Shown here: positions 54,330 to 63,002 of the stretch, piece after piece
Numbering within the stretch: position 1 is the first letter of the stretch
Layout of the letters: each line of letters begins with the position of its first letter
NCBI RefSeq assembly: GCF_900142765.1
Contig: NZ_FRCB01000007.1
Span: 124,001-188,000, forward strand
Direction of reading: 5' to 3'
Origin: Roseovarius litoreus
GTDB lineage: Bacteria; Pseudomonadota; Alphaproteobacteria; Rhodobacterales; Rhodobacteraceae
DNA: 64,000 bases
Translations under genes and position numbers: made by a program
The notes under the pieces: model-generated
Seen by the model: the letters and a program-made list of their open reading frames with translations, nothing else
Database searches by the model: none
What the model was told of the DNA's origin: nothing

Positions 54330-54335
54330 TCCTTT
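54330..54335 (-). promoter_or_regulatory. Ribosome binding site deciding the infC ATA start
   Basis: AAAGGA on the minus strand, with 8 nt between it and ATA at 54319-54321, the classic spacing; no other site nearby serves an in-frame start. Confidence 0.75.
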
Positions 54336-54524
54336 GGTTGTTGGGGTAATTTGATGCGCGAAAGTAACCGCGCCATCACGGCGTTTCAAGCGGCAAAATC
54401 GGCTGATCCAAGCCTAAATAAGCAAGATTGCCTCTTGCGGCTTTTCATTTGGGTCGACATCTGAAAGCAAGGACACGAAGGTCGCAAGCTGTTGGTCGGC
54501 CCATATTTCGAGGGGAAGAGAGTG

Positions 54525-55268
54525 ATGAGAAACCTTGTTTGGATATTGGTGGCCGTTGCCGTGCTGGTGGGGGGCTACATGTTGTTCACCGGCAAATCGG
54601 TCGATGAGATCGCCGAGGCGGTCACCGGCGTCGTCGAGCAGCCGGAACCCCTGCAAGACGCCGCTGACACTCTCGGCACCGCCGCAGACACCGCCGCCGA
54701 AGAGACCGGGCAGGCCGTGGACGCAGCCCAGGATGCCGCAAGCGAAGCCGTTGACGCCGCTCAGGACGCCGCATCCTCTGCGGCAGACGCGGCCACCTCT
54801 GCAGTGGAAGGGGCCGTAGAGGCCGCACAGGACACGGTCGACGCAGCGCAGCAGGCGGTCGAAGAAGCGGTCACCGCCGCCGATGCCGCAACCGAAAGCA
54901 CCTCGTCGGATGCTGCTCAAGCTACTGAAACAGCTGAGGAAACTGCACCTGCCGCGACCGAAAGCCCGGCTGATGCCGCGCCCGAGGCGACCCCGAGCAC
55001 AGATAGCGCGACGGACGCCGCGACGGACGCAGCTGCCCAGACAGAACCCGAGACACCGGCAGACACCGCAACCGATAGCGCCGCGCAAACGCCCGAGGCC
55101 CTGACCGTCGACGGCTTCGACTTCGACAAGGTTGCGCAGATGATCGACGAGTCCCAGTTGGGCGACATGCAGAAAACCTTGCTGAAAGGCACTCTGGATC
55201 AGGCGCGCAACAATCCCGATCTTCTCAACCAGGCGCTCTCCTCGGTCCGCGAGGCGCTTGGTCTGTAA
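54525..55268 (+). CDS. Ala/Glu-rich membrane-anchored protein of unknown function
   Basis: 247 residues from ATG 54525 (AGGGG 9-10 nt upstream). One N-terminal membrane span (LVWILVAVAVLVGGYMLF, about 4-21) leads into about 170 residues of low-complexity helix made of DAAQDAAS, AADAATSA and ETAEE units, apparently apolipoprotein-like or coiled coil. The last 55 residues are ordered again: LTVDGFDFDKVAQMIDESQLGDMQKTLLKGTLDQARNNPDLLNQALSSVREALGL. It diverges from infC and is followed by a bidirectional terminator. No known family; the long Ala-rich rod with a C-terminal domain could span the periplasm. Confidence 0.7.
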   Translation: MRNLVWILVAVAVLVGGYMLFTGKSVDEIAEAVTGVVEQPEPLQDAADTLGTAADTAAEETGQAVDAAQDAASEAVDAAQDAASSAADAATSAVEGAVEAAQDTVDAAQQAVEEAVTAADAATESTSSDAAQATETAEETAPAATESPADAAPEATPSTDSATDAATDAAAQTEPETPADTATDSAAQTPEALTVDGFDFDKVAQMIDESQLGDMQKTLLKGTLDQARNNPDLLNQALSSVREALGL

Positions 55269-55296
55269 CCCCGCGCGTCAAGCCGTGGAACGTAAA

Positions 55297-55324
55297 ACCC
55301 GCGCCGTTGGGCGCGGGTTTTTTT
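55297..55324. terminator. Bidirectional terminator between the Ala-rich gene and fpr
   Basis: ACCCGCGCC (55297-55305) and GGCGCGGGT (55310-55318) form a 9-bp stem with loop GTTG, with T run 55319-55324 on the plus strand and A run (55294-55297) serving the minus strand. Confidence 0.9.
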
Positions 55325-55364
55325 ATCTGCTTACTGGATCTGGCAGGGCCTCACCGCCCTGTCA

Positions 55365-56216
55365 TCAGTCCAGAAACGCCTTTTCGACAACATATTCCTT
55401 GGGATCAGAATTGGCCCCCTCGCGCAGGCCGTAGCTTTCGAGCATTTCCTTGATTTCAAGGTTGAACGCCAGATTGCCACAAACCATCGCCCGATCCGTT
55501 TCAGGCGCAAGCGGCGCCACGCCGAGATCCGCGAACACCTCGCCCGAGCGCATCAGATCCGTGATGCGCCCCATTTTGGGGCTGTCTTCGCGTGTTGTGG
55601 TCGGATAGTAGCGCAGCTTTTCATGGAAACCTTCGCCGATCAGCTCTTCGAGCATTTCGTCGCTGCGAATGCTGTCGATCAGGTCGCGGCCATACGCCAA
55701 CTCTCCCACTTCGCGGCATGTGTGGGTGATGATCACCTCATCGTAATCGGTATAGGTCTGCGGGTCGCGCAGAAGCGACGCGAAGGGCGCAAAGCCGGTG
55801 CCGGTGGCGAAGAACCAGATCCGTTTGCCCGGCAGCAACGCATCATGCACCAGCGTGCCCACGGGTTTGGGACGCAGGATGATCTCGTCGCCCGGCTGGA
55901 TATGCTGAAGCCGCGATGTAAGCGGGCCGTCCTGCACCTTGATCGAATAGAATTCCAATTCGTCGTCCCAACTGGGCGAGGCGATGGAATAGGCGCGCAG
56001 AAGCGGCTTTTCCTTGCCGGTCTTCTCGTCCGTCTGCATCAGGCCGATCATCACGAACTCGCCCGAGCGGAACCTGAGCGACGCGGGCCGCGTCACCCGG
56101 AAGGAAAACAGGCGATCCGTCCAATGCGTGACTTGGGTGACTTTCTGCGCGTCGGGCAGGGTGGGGGTCTTGACGGCCTTGGCGGGTGCTTCGGTCACTT
56201 TGCTGATCTCGTTCAT
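55365..56216 (-). CDS. fpr: Ferredoxin-NADP+ reductase
   Basis: 283 residues. FAD-binding motif LLRAYSIASPSWD (about 73-85; RxYS), phosphate-binding GTLVHDALLPG, and NADP-binding WFFATGTGFAPFASLLRDP (about 134-152) with C-terminal YVVEKAFLD. It moves electrons between NADPH and ferredoxin or flavodoxin. Position at the end of the cys operon suggests it supplies reduced ferredoxin to sulfite reductase. It is separated from DUF934 by 70 nt, so it may have its own start as well. Confidence 0.9.
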   Translation of the reverse strand: MNEISKVTEAPAKAVKTPTLPDAQKVTQVTHWTDRLFSFRVTRPASLRFRSGEFVMIGLMQTDEKTGKEKPLLRAYSIASPSWDDELEFYSIKVQDGPLTSRLQHIQPGDEIILRPKPVGTLVHDALLPGKRIWFFATGTGFAPFASLLRDPQTYTDYDEVIITHTCREVGELAYGRDLIDSIRSDEMLEELIGEGFHEKLRYYPTTTREDSPKMGRITDLMRSGEVFADLGVAPLAPETDRAMVCGNLAFNLEIKEMLESYGLREGANSDPKEYVVEKAFLD

Positions 56217-56286
56217 TGCCTCGTCTGCCGGTTCGTTAAACCGACACCTCTAAGTAATCTTTGATTCAGGTCAGGTACAGGGCGGT

Positions 56287-56691
56287 TTATCCGCGCAGGC
56301 GCGCCTGATAGTCATGCGCCTGCCAATCTGCGCGGAAAAGCCAATGATCTTCGGGCTGGCGCGCGGCCAGATCCTCCGAGATCTCGATCTCGTCGAACCC
56401 GGCACGCCGCGCCATAGCGTATTGATCGGCGATTACGTGACCCCGTGCGCGCAGACGGCCCTTGTAGCCCATCAGGCGCAGGTGCCGCGCGATGGTGAAG
56501 CCGCGCCCATCCGAAAAACTGGGAAAGTCCACGCGAATGAGCCTGATGCCGGGCAGGCGGCCTGCAAGCTCCTGTGGATCGGCGCTCGAGGGCAAGTCGA
56601 TGCCATGATCCGTGCGCGCGTCTTCCAGTGCGGATATCGGGGCTGTCCAGTCGTCGGGGCCAAACCCTTTGTCGGTGACGATGATACTCAT
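56287..56691 (-). CDS. DUF934 family protein of the sulfite reduction operon
   Basis: 134 residues from ATG 56691, overlapping the cysH stop by 4 nt. Motif LPGIRLIRVDFPSFSDGRGFTIARHLR and GYKGRLRARGHVIADQYAMARRAGFDEIEI are the DUF934 core. These small proteins accompany cysI/cysH in alpha- and betaproteobacteria and are thought to assist sulfite or nitrite reductase, with no defined activity. Confidence 0.9.
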   Translation of the reverse strand: MSIIVTDKGFGPDDWTAPISALEDARTDHGIDLPSSADPQELAGRLPGIRLIRVDFPSFSDGRGFTIARHLRLMGYKGRLRARGHVIADQYAMARRAGFDEIEISEDLAARQPEDHWLFRADWQAHDYQARLRG

Positions 56692-57422
56692 GCCGTCTCT
56701 CCTTGGCGGATAATCCGCCCGTTTTCGAAATGAATGCCGCATTCGGTCTTGTCGTGACCGCGCCAGCGGCCTGATCTTGGGTCTTCATGATCCGCCACGC
56801 GGGTGGTGCAGACCTGGCAGCCGATGGACGGATAGCCGCGCGCCACCAAGGGATGCCGAGGCAGACGGTTTTCGTCCATGTAGGTGCGGATATCCTCGGG
56901 GGTCCAATGGGCCAGCGGGTTGACCTTGATGCGCCCTGTGCCCGGCTCGGCCTCGAAGAAGTCCAGCGCGGCGCGGCTCGGCCCCTGGTAACGCTTGCGC
57001 CCGGTGATCCAGCCATCGAAGCCTTCCAGCGCGCGCGCCAGTGGCCTTGTCTTGCGCAGGTCACAGCAGGCGTCGGGGTTCGAGCGGTGCAGCACGCGGG
57101 CGGGATCCTCGCTTTGCAGATCGGCCTTGTTCGCCCGCACGATGCGCAGATCGCGCAGATCCAGCCGCTCGGCCAATTCGTGCTGATAGACCAGCGTTTC
57201 GGCAAACAGCATGCCGGTATCGACGAAGATCACCGGGGTGTCGCGCCTCAGGACGGCGATCATATGCAGCAGCACCACCGACTCCGCGCCGAAGCTTGAC
57301 ACAAGCGCCAGCCGCCCGGCATCCGCATCGCTGAGCGCATGCGCCAGAACGTCACTGGCCGCATGATGCCGGTAGCGCGCATTCAGGGCCTGCACACGCG
57401 AGGTCGGATCACTGCGCTGCAT
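56688..57422 (-). CDS. cysH: Phosphoadenylyl/adenylyl-sulfate reductase with Fe-S cysteines
   Basis: 244 residues from ATG 57422; ATG 57428 is close by and both follow AGGGG. The PP-loop SSFGAESVVLLHM is the nucleotide site, and FVDTGMLFAETLVY is typical. ACCDLRK and CQVCTTR provide the CC...CxxC ligands of a [4Fe-4S] cluster, which points to APS rather than PAPS as substrate. The catalytic Cys is in KTECGIHFENG. The gene starts inside the end of cysI (stop 57409). Confidence 0.92.
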   Translation of the reverse strand: MQRSDPTSRVQALNARYRHHAASDVLAHALSDADAGRLALVSSFGAESVVLLHMIAVLRRDTPVIFVDTGMLFAETLVYQHELAERLDLRDLRIVRANKADLQSEDPARVLHRSNPDACCDLRKTRPLARALEGFDGWITGRKRYQGPSRAALDFFEAEPGTGRIKVNPLAHWTPEDIRTYMDENRLPRHPLVARGYPSIGCQVCTTRVADHEDPRSGRWRGHDKTECGIHFENGRIIRQGETA

Positions 57423-59082
57423 AGGCATTGGCCCCTGCGTTGTCATAAAGCGCGGTCTTGAACGGCTCCATTCCGATGCGGCGATAGGTCTGCAGAAACG
57501 TCTCGTCCGGGCTATCGCGGTAGTCGAGATAGGTTCGCACGATCCTTTCGATCGCCGGGAGGATTTCATCGGCCGAGAAACCGGGACCGGTCCGGTCACC
57601 CAAGCTCGCTGTCTCGGTGTGATCGCCGCCAAGCGTGATCTGGTAATTCTCCACCCCGGCCCGGTCGAGTCCAAGGATCCCGATATGGCCGACATGATGG
57701 TGCCCGCAGGCATTGATGCAGCCGGAAATCTTGATCTTCAACTCGCCGATTTCATGCTCGAGCTTCAAGTCGTCGAAGCGCCGGGCGATATCCTGGGCGA
57801 TCGGGATCGAACGGGCCGTGGCCAGCGCGCAATAATCCATGCCGGGGCAGGCGATGATATCCGAAATCAGTCCGATATTGGCAGTGGCCAGCCCGTGCTT
57901 TTTCAGCGCGGCATGGACTGTCGGCAGATCGGATTTGTGCACATGCGGCAGGATGACGTTCTGTTCGTGGCTGATGCGCAACTCGTCATGGCCATAGCGT
58001 TCGGCCAGATCGGCCATGACGCGCATCTGCTCGGCGGTTGCGTCGCCCGGCGTGGCGCCATGCGCCTTGAGGCTGATTTGCACGATGGCATAGCCCGGCG
58101 CGCGATGTGCCGCGAGGTTTGTATCGGCCCAGGACCGGAAGATCGGATCGGTCCTGTAGCTTGTGTCGAAGACCGCCGTGCTGTCGGTGCGAAAGGCGGG
58201 CGGGGCGAAAGCGCTTTTGATCTGCTCGAAAAGCGCCAGATCGACGCCCGTGAATGTGGGCCGGATCAGGTTGAAACGGTCCTCCACGCGGGCGCGGATA
58301 TCGTCGATCCCATGTTCGTGCACGGTGATCTTGATGCGCGATTTATACTTGTTGTCGCGCCGACCGAGCAGGTTCCAGACGCTGACCACCGCCTCCAGAT
58401 AGGGCAGGAGATCATCCTGCGTCACGAAATCATTGAGGACCTTGCCGATCATCGGTGTGCGCCCAAGCCCACCGCCCACGATCACACGATAGCCGGTTTG
58501 CCCGTCGCGGCGGACGATCTGCAGGCCGATATCATGCGCGCGCGTCACCGCGCGGTCGGCGGCGGCCCCGGTGACGGCGATCTTGAACTTGCGCGGCAGG
58601 AACTGGAACTCGGGGTGATCGGTGGACCATTGCCGGATCAGCTCGGCCACCGGGCGGGGATCGGCGATCTCATCCGCTGCGGCGCCGGCGAAATGGTCGG
58701 CGGTCACGTTGCGGATGGTGTTGCCGCTGGTCTGGATGGCGTGCATGCCCACCTCGGCCAGCGCATCCAGCATGTCGGGCACGTCGCGCAATTTGGGCCA
58801 GTTGTACTGGATGTTCTGGCGCGTGGTGAAGTGGCCATAGCCTTTGTCCCACCGCAAGGCGAGATAGGCCAGCTGGCGCATCTGACGGCTGTTGAGCGTG
58901 CCATAGGGGATCGCCACGCGCAGCATGTAGGCGTGCAGTTGCAGATAAAGCCCATTCATCAGGCGCAGCGGTTTGAATTCATCCTCGGTCAAGGCGCCGC
59001 TCAGGCGGCGCTCGACCTGCTGGCGGAACTGGCGGTTGCGCTCGGCCACGAAGGCCGCGTCGAATTCGGTATAGTCATACAT
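57409..59082 (-). CDS. cysI: Nitrite/sulfite reductase (assimilatory sulfite reductase hemoprotein)
   Basis: 557 residues. Siroheme and [4Fe-4S] ligands: ACPGMDYCALATARS and KISGCINACGHHHVGHIG (Cys pairs four and more residues apart). Repeated NIR_SIR domains start with GTLNSRQMRQLAYLALRWDKGYGHFTTRQNIQYNW and YGHDELRISHEQNVILPHV. It reduces sulfite to sulfide in cysteine synthesis, with Fpr-fed ferredoxin as probable donor. Start ATG 59082 lies 8 nt inside the DUF2849 gene end. Confidence 0.93.
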   Translation of the reverse strand: MYDYTEFDAAFVAERNRQFRQQVERRLSGALTEDEFKPLRLMNGLYLQLHAYMLRVAIPYGTLNSRQMRQLAYLALRWDKGYGHFTTRQNIQYNWPKLRDVPDMLDALAEVGMHAIQTSGNTIRNVTADHFAGAAADEIADPRPVAELIRQWSTDHPEFQFLPRKFKIAVTGAAADRAVTRAHDIGLQIVRRDGQTGYRVIVGGGLGRTPMIGKVLNDFVTQDDLLPYLEAVVSVWNLLGRRDNKYKSRIKITVHEHGIDDIRARVEDRFNLIRPTFTGVDLALFEQIKSAFAPPAFRTDSTAVFDTSYRTDPIFRSWADTNLAAHRAPGYAIVQISLKAHGATPGDATAEQMRVMADLAERYGHDELRISHEQNVILPHVHKSDLPTVHAALKKHGLATANIGLISDIIACPGMDYCALATARSIPIAQDIARRFDDLKLEHEIGELKIKISGCINACGHHHVGHIGILGLDRAGVENYQITLGGDHTETASLGDRTGPGFSADEILPAIERIVRTYLDYRDSPDETFLQTYRRIGMEPFKTALYDNAGANAYAAQ

Positions 59083-59392
59083 CGGTCAACTCCGCTTGTT
59101 TGCCGTGGCGGTAATTGGAGGGGCCGGTACGCCGGAACGCCTCGCGGAAATGAACGGGTTCGGGGCCGTTGGCACCTGCTTTTGCCTCGGCAAGATAGAC
59201 ACCCACGACAGTCTCGGTTTGCGCCTGTGCCATCAGAAGCCGTAACTGGGATTCGGCCTCGTCCGTGATCAACTCGGCTTCGGACATGTGCCGGGTCCAT
59301 TGGTCATCCCGGGTGAGGTAAACGACATCGCCTTCGATCAGCGCGTTGGCGGTGACGACTTTGGGGGTGAAATCGCGGGGCATGTCAGGCAA
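59075..59392 (-). CDS. DUF2849 family protein of the sulfite reduction operon
   Basis: 105 residues (MPDMPRDFTPKVVTANALIEG). DUF2849 proteins sit between cysG and cysI in alphaproteobacteria. Motifs GDVVYLTRDDQWTRHMSEAELI and VVGVYLAEAKAGANGPEPVHFREAFRRTGPSNYRHGKQ are conserved. It overlaps cysG by 8 nt and cysI by 8 nt, so expression is strictly tied to the operon. Function unknown. Confidence 0.9.
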   Translation of the reverse strand: MPDMPRDFTPKVVTANALIEGDVVYLTRDDQWTRHMSEAELITDEAESQLRLLMAQAQTETVVGVYLAEAKAGANGPEPVHFREAFRRTGPSNYRHGKQAELTDV

Positions 59393-60779
59393 GCTCCTGT
59401 TCTAAAGCGGAAAGTTCGACTTGGGTGGCCCGAGGGGCCAGCCCGTAGAATGTCAGCGCAGGCCCGGTGACGGCAGCCTCGTTCAGATCCTGCGGCAGCC
59501 GGTCAAGCGTGGTGCCGAGGATGCGCTGATCGGGCCGCGAGGCGTTCTCGACCACCGTGACCGGCGTGTTCCGATCGGCGCCATGCATGATCAGCCGCCC
59601 TTGAATGAAGCGTGCAGATTTCTTGCCCATGTAGATTGCGGCAACCTCTCCGGGGCGGGCCAATGCGGACCAGTCGTGATCGGCGAAGCCGGCCATGTCA
59701 TGGCCGGTCAGGAACCGAACGGAGGCATTGCGCCGCCGTTGCGTCAGGCTTTGACCGATAGCGGCAACGCTGGCCGAGGCGGCGGTGACTCCGGGAACGA
59801 TATGCCAGCCGATGCCGGCTGCATCCACGGCGTCGATTTCCTCATCAAGACGGCCGAAAACGGTAGGGTCTCCGCCCTTCAGGCGCACGACCTGCGCGCC
59901 TTGGGCCGCGTGCTCCGTGATCAGCCGGTTGATGTCGTCCTGCGTCATCGAGGGGCCGAACCCCTCTTTGCCGGCGTCGATCAGCGTGGCTTCGCGGCGG
60001 GCAAGCTCAAGGATCTCCGGCGTGACGAGCCGGTCATGAATGACCACATCCGCCGTATCGAGCGCCTTGCGCGCCTTGAGGGTCAGAAGCTCGGGATCGC
60101 CTGGACCGGCGCCCACGAAAGCCACATGGCCGGGGCGTTCCGCCGCGCTGTGATGGCGGCGCAAAAGCCCGTCCAGCATGGTCTGCACCGCGTCTTCCCC
60201 GCCGCGATCCATGGCGCGTGGTCCTGCGGTGAAGTAGTAATCCGCCCAGAAATCACGCCGTGCCCGGCCCATCGGCAGAGTTTCGGCCATCCTGCGAAAC
60301 GCCTTGCCGATCCGCGCCAGCGGGCCAAGGGTCGCGGGCAGGCGGGCTTCCAGATCGGCCTTGATGGCACGCGCCAGAACGGGGGCTGCGCCTTCGGTGC
60401 CGATCGCCACGGTCACCGGGTCGCGGTCGACGATGGCGGGGGTGATGAACTGGCTGTCAGCGAGGTTGTCGACGATGTTGGTCAGCGCCCCGTCCGCGCG
60501 GGCGATGGCGCTGGTGCGGGCGTCTTCGGCCTCGTCTTCGTCGGCGGCGTAGAACAGCACCGCGCAGAGCGCGTCACCGGGCTCCATCGCGCGACGGTGC
60601 AGGGTCAGACGGCCTTCGGCGGCCCAGCCTGTGATCTCGGGGGCGGGGCTGGGCGCGAAGACGGTCAGATGGGCTTCGGTCTTGAGCAGCAGGCGGAGCT
60701 TTGCAAGCGCGGCATCGCCGCCACCCGACAGGACGATCCGGCGACCTTCGACCGCGAGGAAAACAGGAAAATGTTTCAT
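59385..60779 (-). CDS. cysG: Siroheme synthase CysG (oxidase/ferrochelatase plus uroporphyrinogen methyltransferase)
   Basis: 464 residues from ATG 60779. The N-terminal siroheme synthase domain (about 1-205) includes FLAVEGRRIVLSGGGDAALAKLRLLL and the central Ser-containing VTVAIGTEGAAPVLARAIKADLE. The C-terminal SUMT domain (about 218-455) has VAFVGAGPGDPELLTLKA, RLKGGDPTVFGR and VPGVTAASASVAAIG. It makes siroheme, the cofactor of CysI, from uroporphyrinogen III. First gene of the operon, divergent from the Lrp-family gene. Confidence 0.93.
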   Translation of the reverse strand: MKHFPVFLAVEGRRIVLSGGGDAALAKLRLLLKTEAHLTVFAPSPAPEITGWAAEGRLTLHRRAMEPGDALCAVLFYAADEDEAEDARTSAIARADGALTNIVDNLADSQFITPAIVDRDPVTVAIGTEGAAPVLARAIKADLEARLPATLGPLARIGKAFRRMAETLPMGRARRDFWADYYFTAGPRAMDRGGEDAVQTMLDGLLRRHHSAAERPGHVAFVGAGPGDPELLTLKARKALDTADVVIHDRLVTPEILELARREATLIDAGKEGFGPSMTQDDINRLITEHAAQGAQVVRLKGGDPTVFGRLDEEIDAVDAAGIGWHIVPGVTAASASVAAIGQSLTQRRRNASVRFLTGHDMAGFADHDWSALARPGEVAAIYMGKKSARFIQGRLIMHGADRNTPVTVVENASRPDQRILGTTLDRLPQDLNEAAVTGPALTFYGLAPRATQVELSALEQELA

Positions 60780-60861
60780 GGGATGTCCCCGGTGAACTGT
60801 TTGACTTCTCCCGCAATATAGAAAATATTCCCATATAAGCGCCATAGCTCGGCAGAATTAA

Positions 60862-60873
60862 GAACATATGTTC
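60862..60873. promoter_or_regulatory. Palindrome in the cysG-lrp divergent region
   Basis: GAACATATGTTC is a perfect 12-bp palindrome within an A/T-rich stretch (60790-60880) between cysG and the Lrp gene. It is a reasonable Lrp-family operator candidate. Confidence 0.45.
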
Positions 60874-60924
60874 CAAATAATGTGGGCCTTGCTGGGGCTG
60901 TTCCAAGAAAAAGGGAAATGTGAA

Positions 60925-61386
60925 ATGAGTGTTCGCCTAGATGATCTGGATCGGAAAATACTTGTGCAGCTGCAGCAGGACGGCGGGCAGTCATTGGACG
61001 ATATCGCCAAGATCGTCGGCAGCTCCAAGACGCCGGTCTGGAACCGGATTCGCAAGATGCGCGAGGCGGGCATCATCAAGCAGCAGACCTTTCTGCTGGA
61101 TGCCGAAGCCCTTGGTTTTGAAGCATGTTTCTTTGTTCTGATCCGAACTTCGGAGCATGATACGGCATGGCAGGCCAAGTTCCTACAGGCCTTGCGGGAC
61201 CGGCCCGAAGTGCAGGAGGCGCATCGGCTGGCGGGGGATATCGACTATATCCTGAAGGTCCGGGTGGCCAATGCGCGGGCTTATGACACGTTCTATCAGG
61301 CGCTGATTTCAGAGGTGAAGGTGCATAACGTTACCGCACTCTTGTCGATGGAAGAGATCAAATCGACCACGATGCTGCCATTGTGA
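60925..61386 (+). CDS. Lrp/AsnC family transcriptional regulator (probable regulator of the cys operon)
   Basis: 153 residues from ATG 60925 (AAGGG 9 nt upstream); an ATG at 60868 is in frame but adds non-family sequence. HTH: LDDLDRKILVQLQQDGGQSLDDIAKIVGSSKTPVWNRIRKMREAGII (about 4-50), then the RAM domain with GDIDYILKVRVANARAYDTFY. Divergent placement from cysG across 145 bp and the sulfur-related operon suggest it controls cys genes in response to a sulfur amino acid. Confidence 0.88.
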   Translation: MSVRLDDLDRKILVQLQQDGGQSLDDIAKIVGSSKTPVWNRIRKMREAGIIKQQTFLLDAEALGFEACFFVLIRTSEHDTAWQAKFLQALRDRPEVQEAHRLAGDIDYILKVRVANARAYDTFYQALISEVKVHNVTALLSMEEIKSTTMLPL

Positions 61387-61390
61387 CAGC

Positions 61391-62137
61391 TTAAACAGTG
61401 CTCTCCAACGCATTGATAATAGGCGTGAAATCCGCCTCACGCAGGCTCGCGCCGCCGACAAGGGCGCCGTCCACATTCGGCACGGCGAAGATCTCGGCGG
61501 CGTTGGTCGGCTTGACGGAGCCACCATAGAGAATGCGCATCTCAGCCATGGCGGAGCCGAAGCGAGACGTCAGGTTTTCCCTAATGAAATCATGAACTTC
61601 GCCAATCTGCTCCAAGGTCGGGATCTTGCCGGTTCCGATGGCCCAGACGGGTTCATAGGCGATCACGGTGTTGGCGCTGGTGGCGCTGTCCGGGACCGAG
61701 CCTGACACTTGCGCGCCGATCACCTGCAGCGTTTGTCCGGTATCGCGCTCCACCAGGGTTTCGCCGATGCAGATGATCGCAGTCAGGCCGCTGGCATGGG
61801 CCTTGGACGCCTTGGCACGAACCAAGTCGTTGGTTTCCTTGTAGGTTTCGCGGCGTTCCGAATGCCCGACAATAACGGCGGTGGCGCCCGTGTCGGCGAT
61901 CATCGGCGCCGAGATGTCACCGGTATGGGCGCCGGAGGCGGCGCTGTGGCAGTCTTGCGCCCCTATATCTGGTGCATGTCCTGTCACCATCTGGCTGGCC
62001 TGAAACAGCAAGGTCGCAGGCGGGCAGATCAGGATATCGACGCCGGGGGCGGGATGCGCGTTGACGATGGCTTGCAATTCGGCAAGCGCCGCGCTGGTTC
62101 CGTTCATCTTCCAATTTCCGGCAACCAGTTTGCGCAT
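61391..62137 (-). CDS. tpiA: Triose-phosphate isomerase
   Basis: 248 residues. [13 protein letters not shown] carries the active-site Asn and Lys, [15 protein letters not shown] the catalytic His, and [17 protein letters not shown] the catalytic Glu with the phosphate loop; [16 protein letters not shown] is the C-terminal phosphate site. It interconverts DHAP and glyceraldehyde-3-phosphate. It converges with the Lrp gene, with stops 4 nt apart. Confidence 0.96.
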   Translation of the reverse strand: MRKLVAGNWKMNGTSAALAELQAIVNAHPAPGVDILICPPATLLFQASQMVTGHAPDIGAQDCHSAASGAHTGDISAPMIADTGATAVIVGHSERRETYKETNDLVRAKASKAHASGLTAIICIGETLVERDTGQTLQVIGAQVSGSVPDSATSANTVIAYEPVWAIGTGKIPTLEQIGEVHDFIRENLTSRFGSAMAEMRILYGGSVKPTNAAEIFAVPNVDGALVGGASLREADFTPIINALESTV

Positions 62138-62191
62138 GCCCGAACACCCGTTCTTTTATTCTTGATTATACAGTGACTTGGAACGCGACGT

Positions 62192-62542
62192 TCACATGCC
62201 TTCGAACTTGATGGATTCGCCGCATCCACAGGCTTCGGTCACGTTGGGATTGTTGAACACGAACCCGGATTCCAGAAGCGATGTCTTGTAGTCGATCTCG
62301 GTGCCGAAAAGAAACATCTGCGCCATTGGCGCGATCATCACGCGCGCGCCATTCTGCTCGACCACCTCATCATGGGGATCAACCTCGGTGACATACTCCA
62401 TCGTGTATTCCATGCCGGCGCAGCCGCCCTTCTTGACCCCGATGCGCAAGCCCTGATGTCCGTCACGGTCCATCAGTTTGGCGATCTGGGAGGCGGCTTC
62501 AGCCGTCATGCTGACGGCCTGTTTTCCGGGAATTCCAAACAT
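62192..62542 (-). CDS. Fe-S cluster assembly protein, IscA/ErpA/SufA family
   Basis: 116 residues; AAAGGAAC precedes ATG. Three conserved cysteines: GGCAGMEYTMEY and the C-terminal ACGCGESIKFEG. A-type carriers hand Fe-S clusters to apoproteins. The next gene upstream is the SufT-type protein (29-bp gap), so both are likely from one transcript. Confidence 0.92.
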   Translation of the reverse strand: MFGIPGKQAVSMTAEAASQIAKLMDRDGHQGLRIGVKKGGCAGMEYTMEYVTEVDPHDEVVEQNGARVMIAPMAQMFLFGTEIDYKTSLLESGFVFNNPNVTEACGCGESIKFEGM

Positions 62543-62571
62543 GAGAAGTTCCTTTCAGCCGATTGATTTCA

Positions 62572-62934
62572 TTACATGAAACCGAGTTCAAGTCGGGCTT
62601 CGTCGCTCATCATGTCCATGCCCCAGGGCGGATCCCAGACAAGCTCTACATCGACCTGTTTGACACCGGCGACCGGCTCGATCGCTTCGGCGACCCAACC
62701 GGGCATCTCACCGGCGACAGGACAGCCCGGAGCAGTGAGGGTCATGATGACGCGCACGGCATTCTCGGCGTCGATCTCGATCGTGTAGATCAGACCCAGA
62801 TCGTAGATATTCACTGGAATTTCAGGGTCATAGACGGTCCTGCACGCTTCGACCAACTGGTCGTAAAGCGGGTGATCCGTGCTTGACGGGGCGATAAGGG
62901 GCGCGCCTTCAAGAGGTTCGGGGCTGTGGGTCAT
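62572..62934 (-). CDS. sufT: SufT/MIP18-type Fe-S assembly protein (DUF59)
   Basis: 120 residues from ATG 62934, with AGGA 8 nt upstream; an ATG at 62967 precedes it without a good site. Motif VYDPEIPVNIYDLGLIY and MTLTAPGCPVAGEMPGWV, with Cys in the loop, is the DUF59 signature; DPPWGMDMMSDEARLELGFM is the conserved end. It is involved in maturing Fe-S proteins, with the A-type gene directly downstream. Confidence 0.9.
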   Translation of the reverse strand: MTHSPEPLEGAPLIAPSSTDHPLYDQLVEACRTVYDPEIPVNIYDLGLIYTIEIDAENAVRVIMTLTAPGCPVAGEMPGWVAEAIEPVAGVKQVDVELVWDPPWGMDMMSDEARLELGFM

Positions 62935-63002
62935 GTCCTGCGTCCTGCGGTGTTCCTGATTAAACATATAAGATTTATGATCGGATACGTCCAGAGGGGG
63001 TG

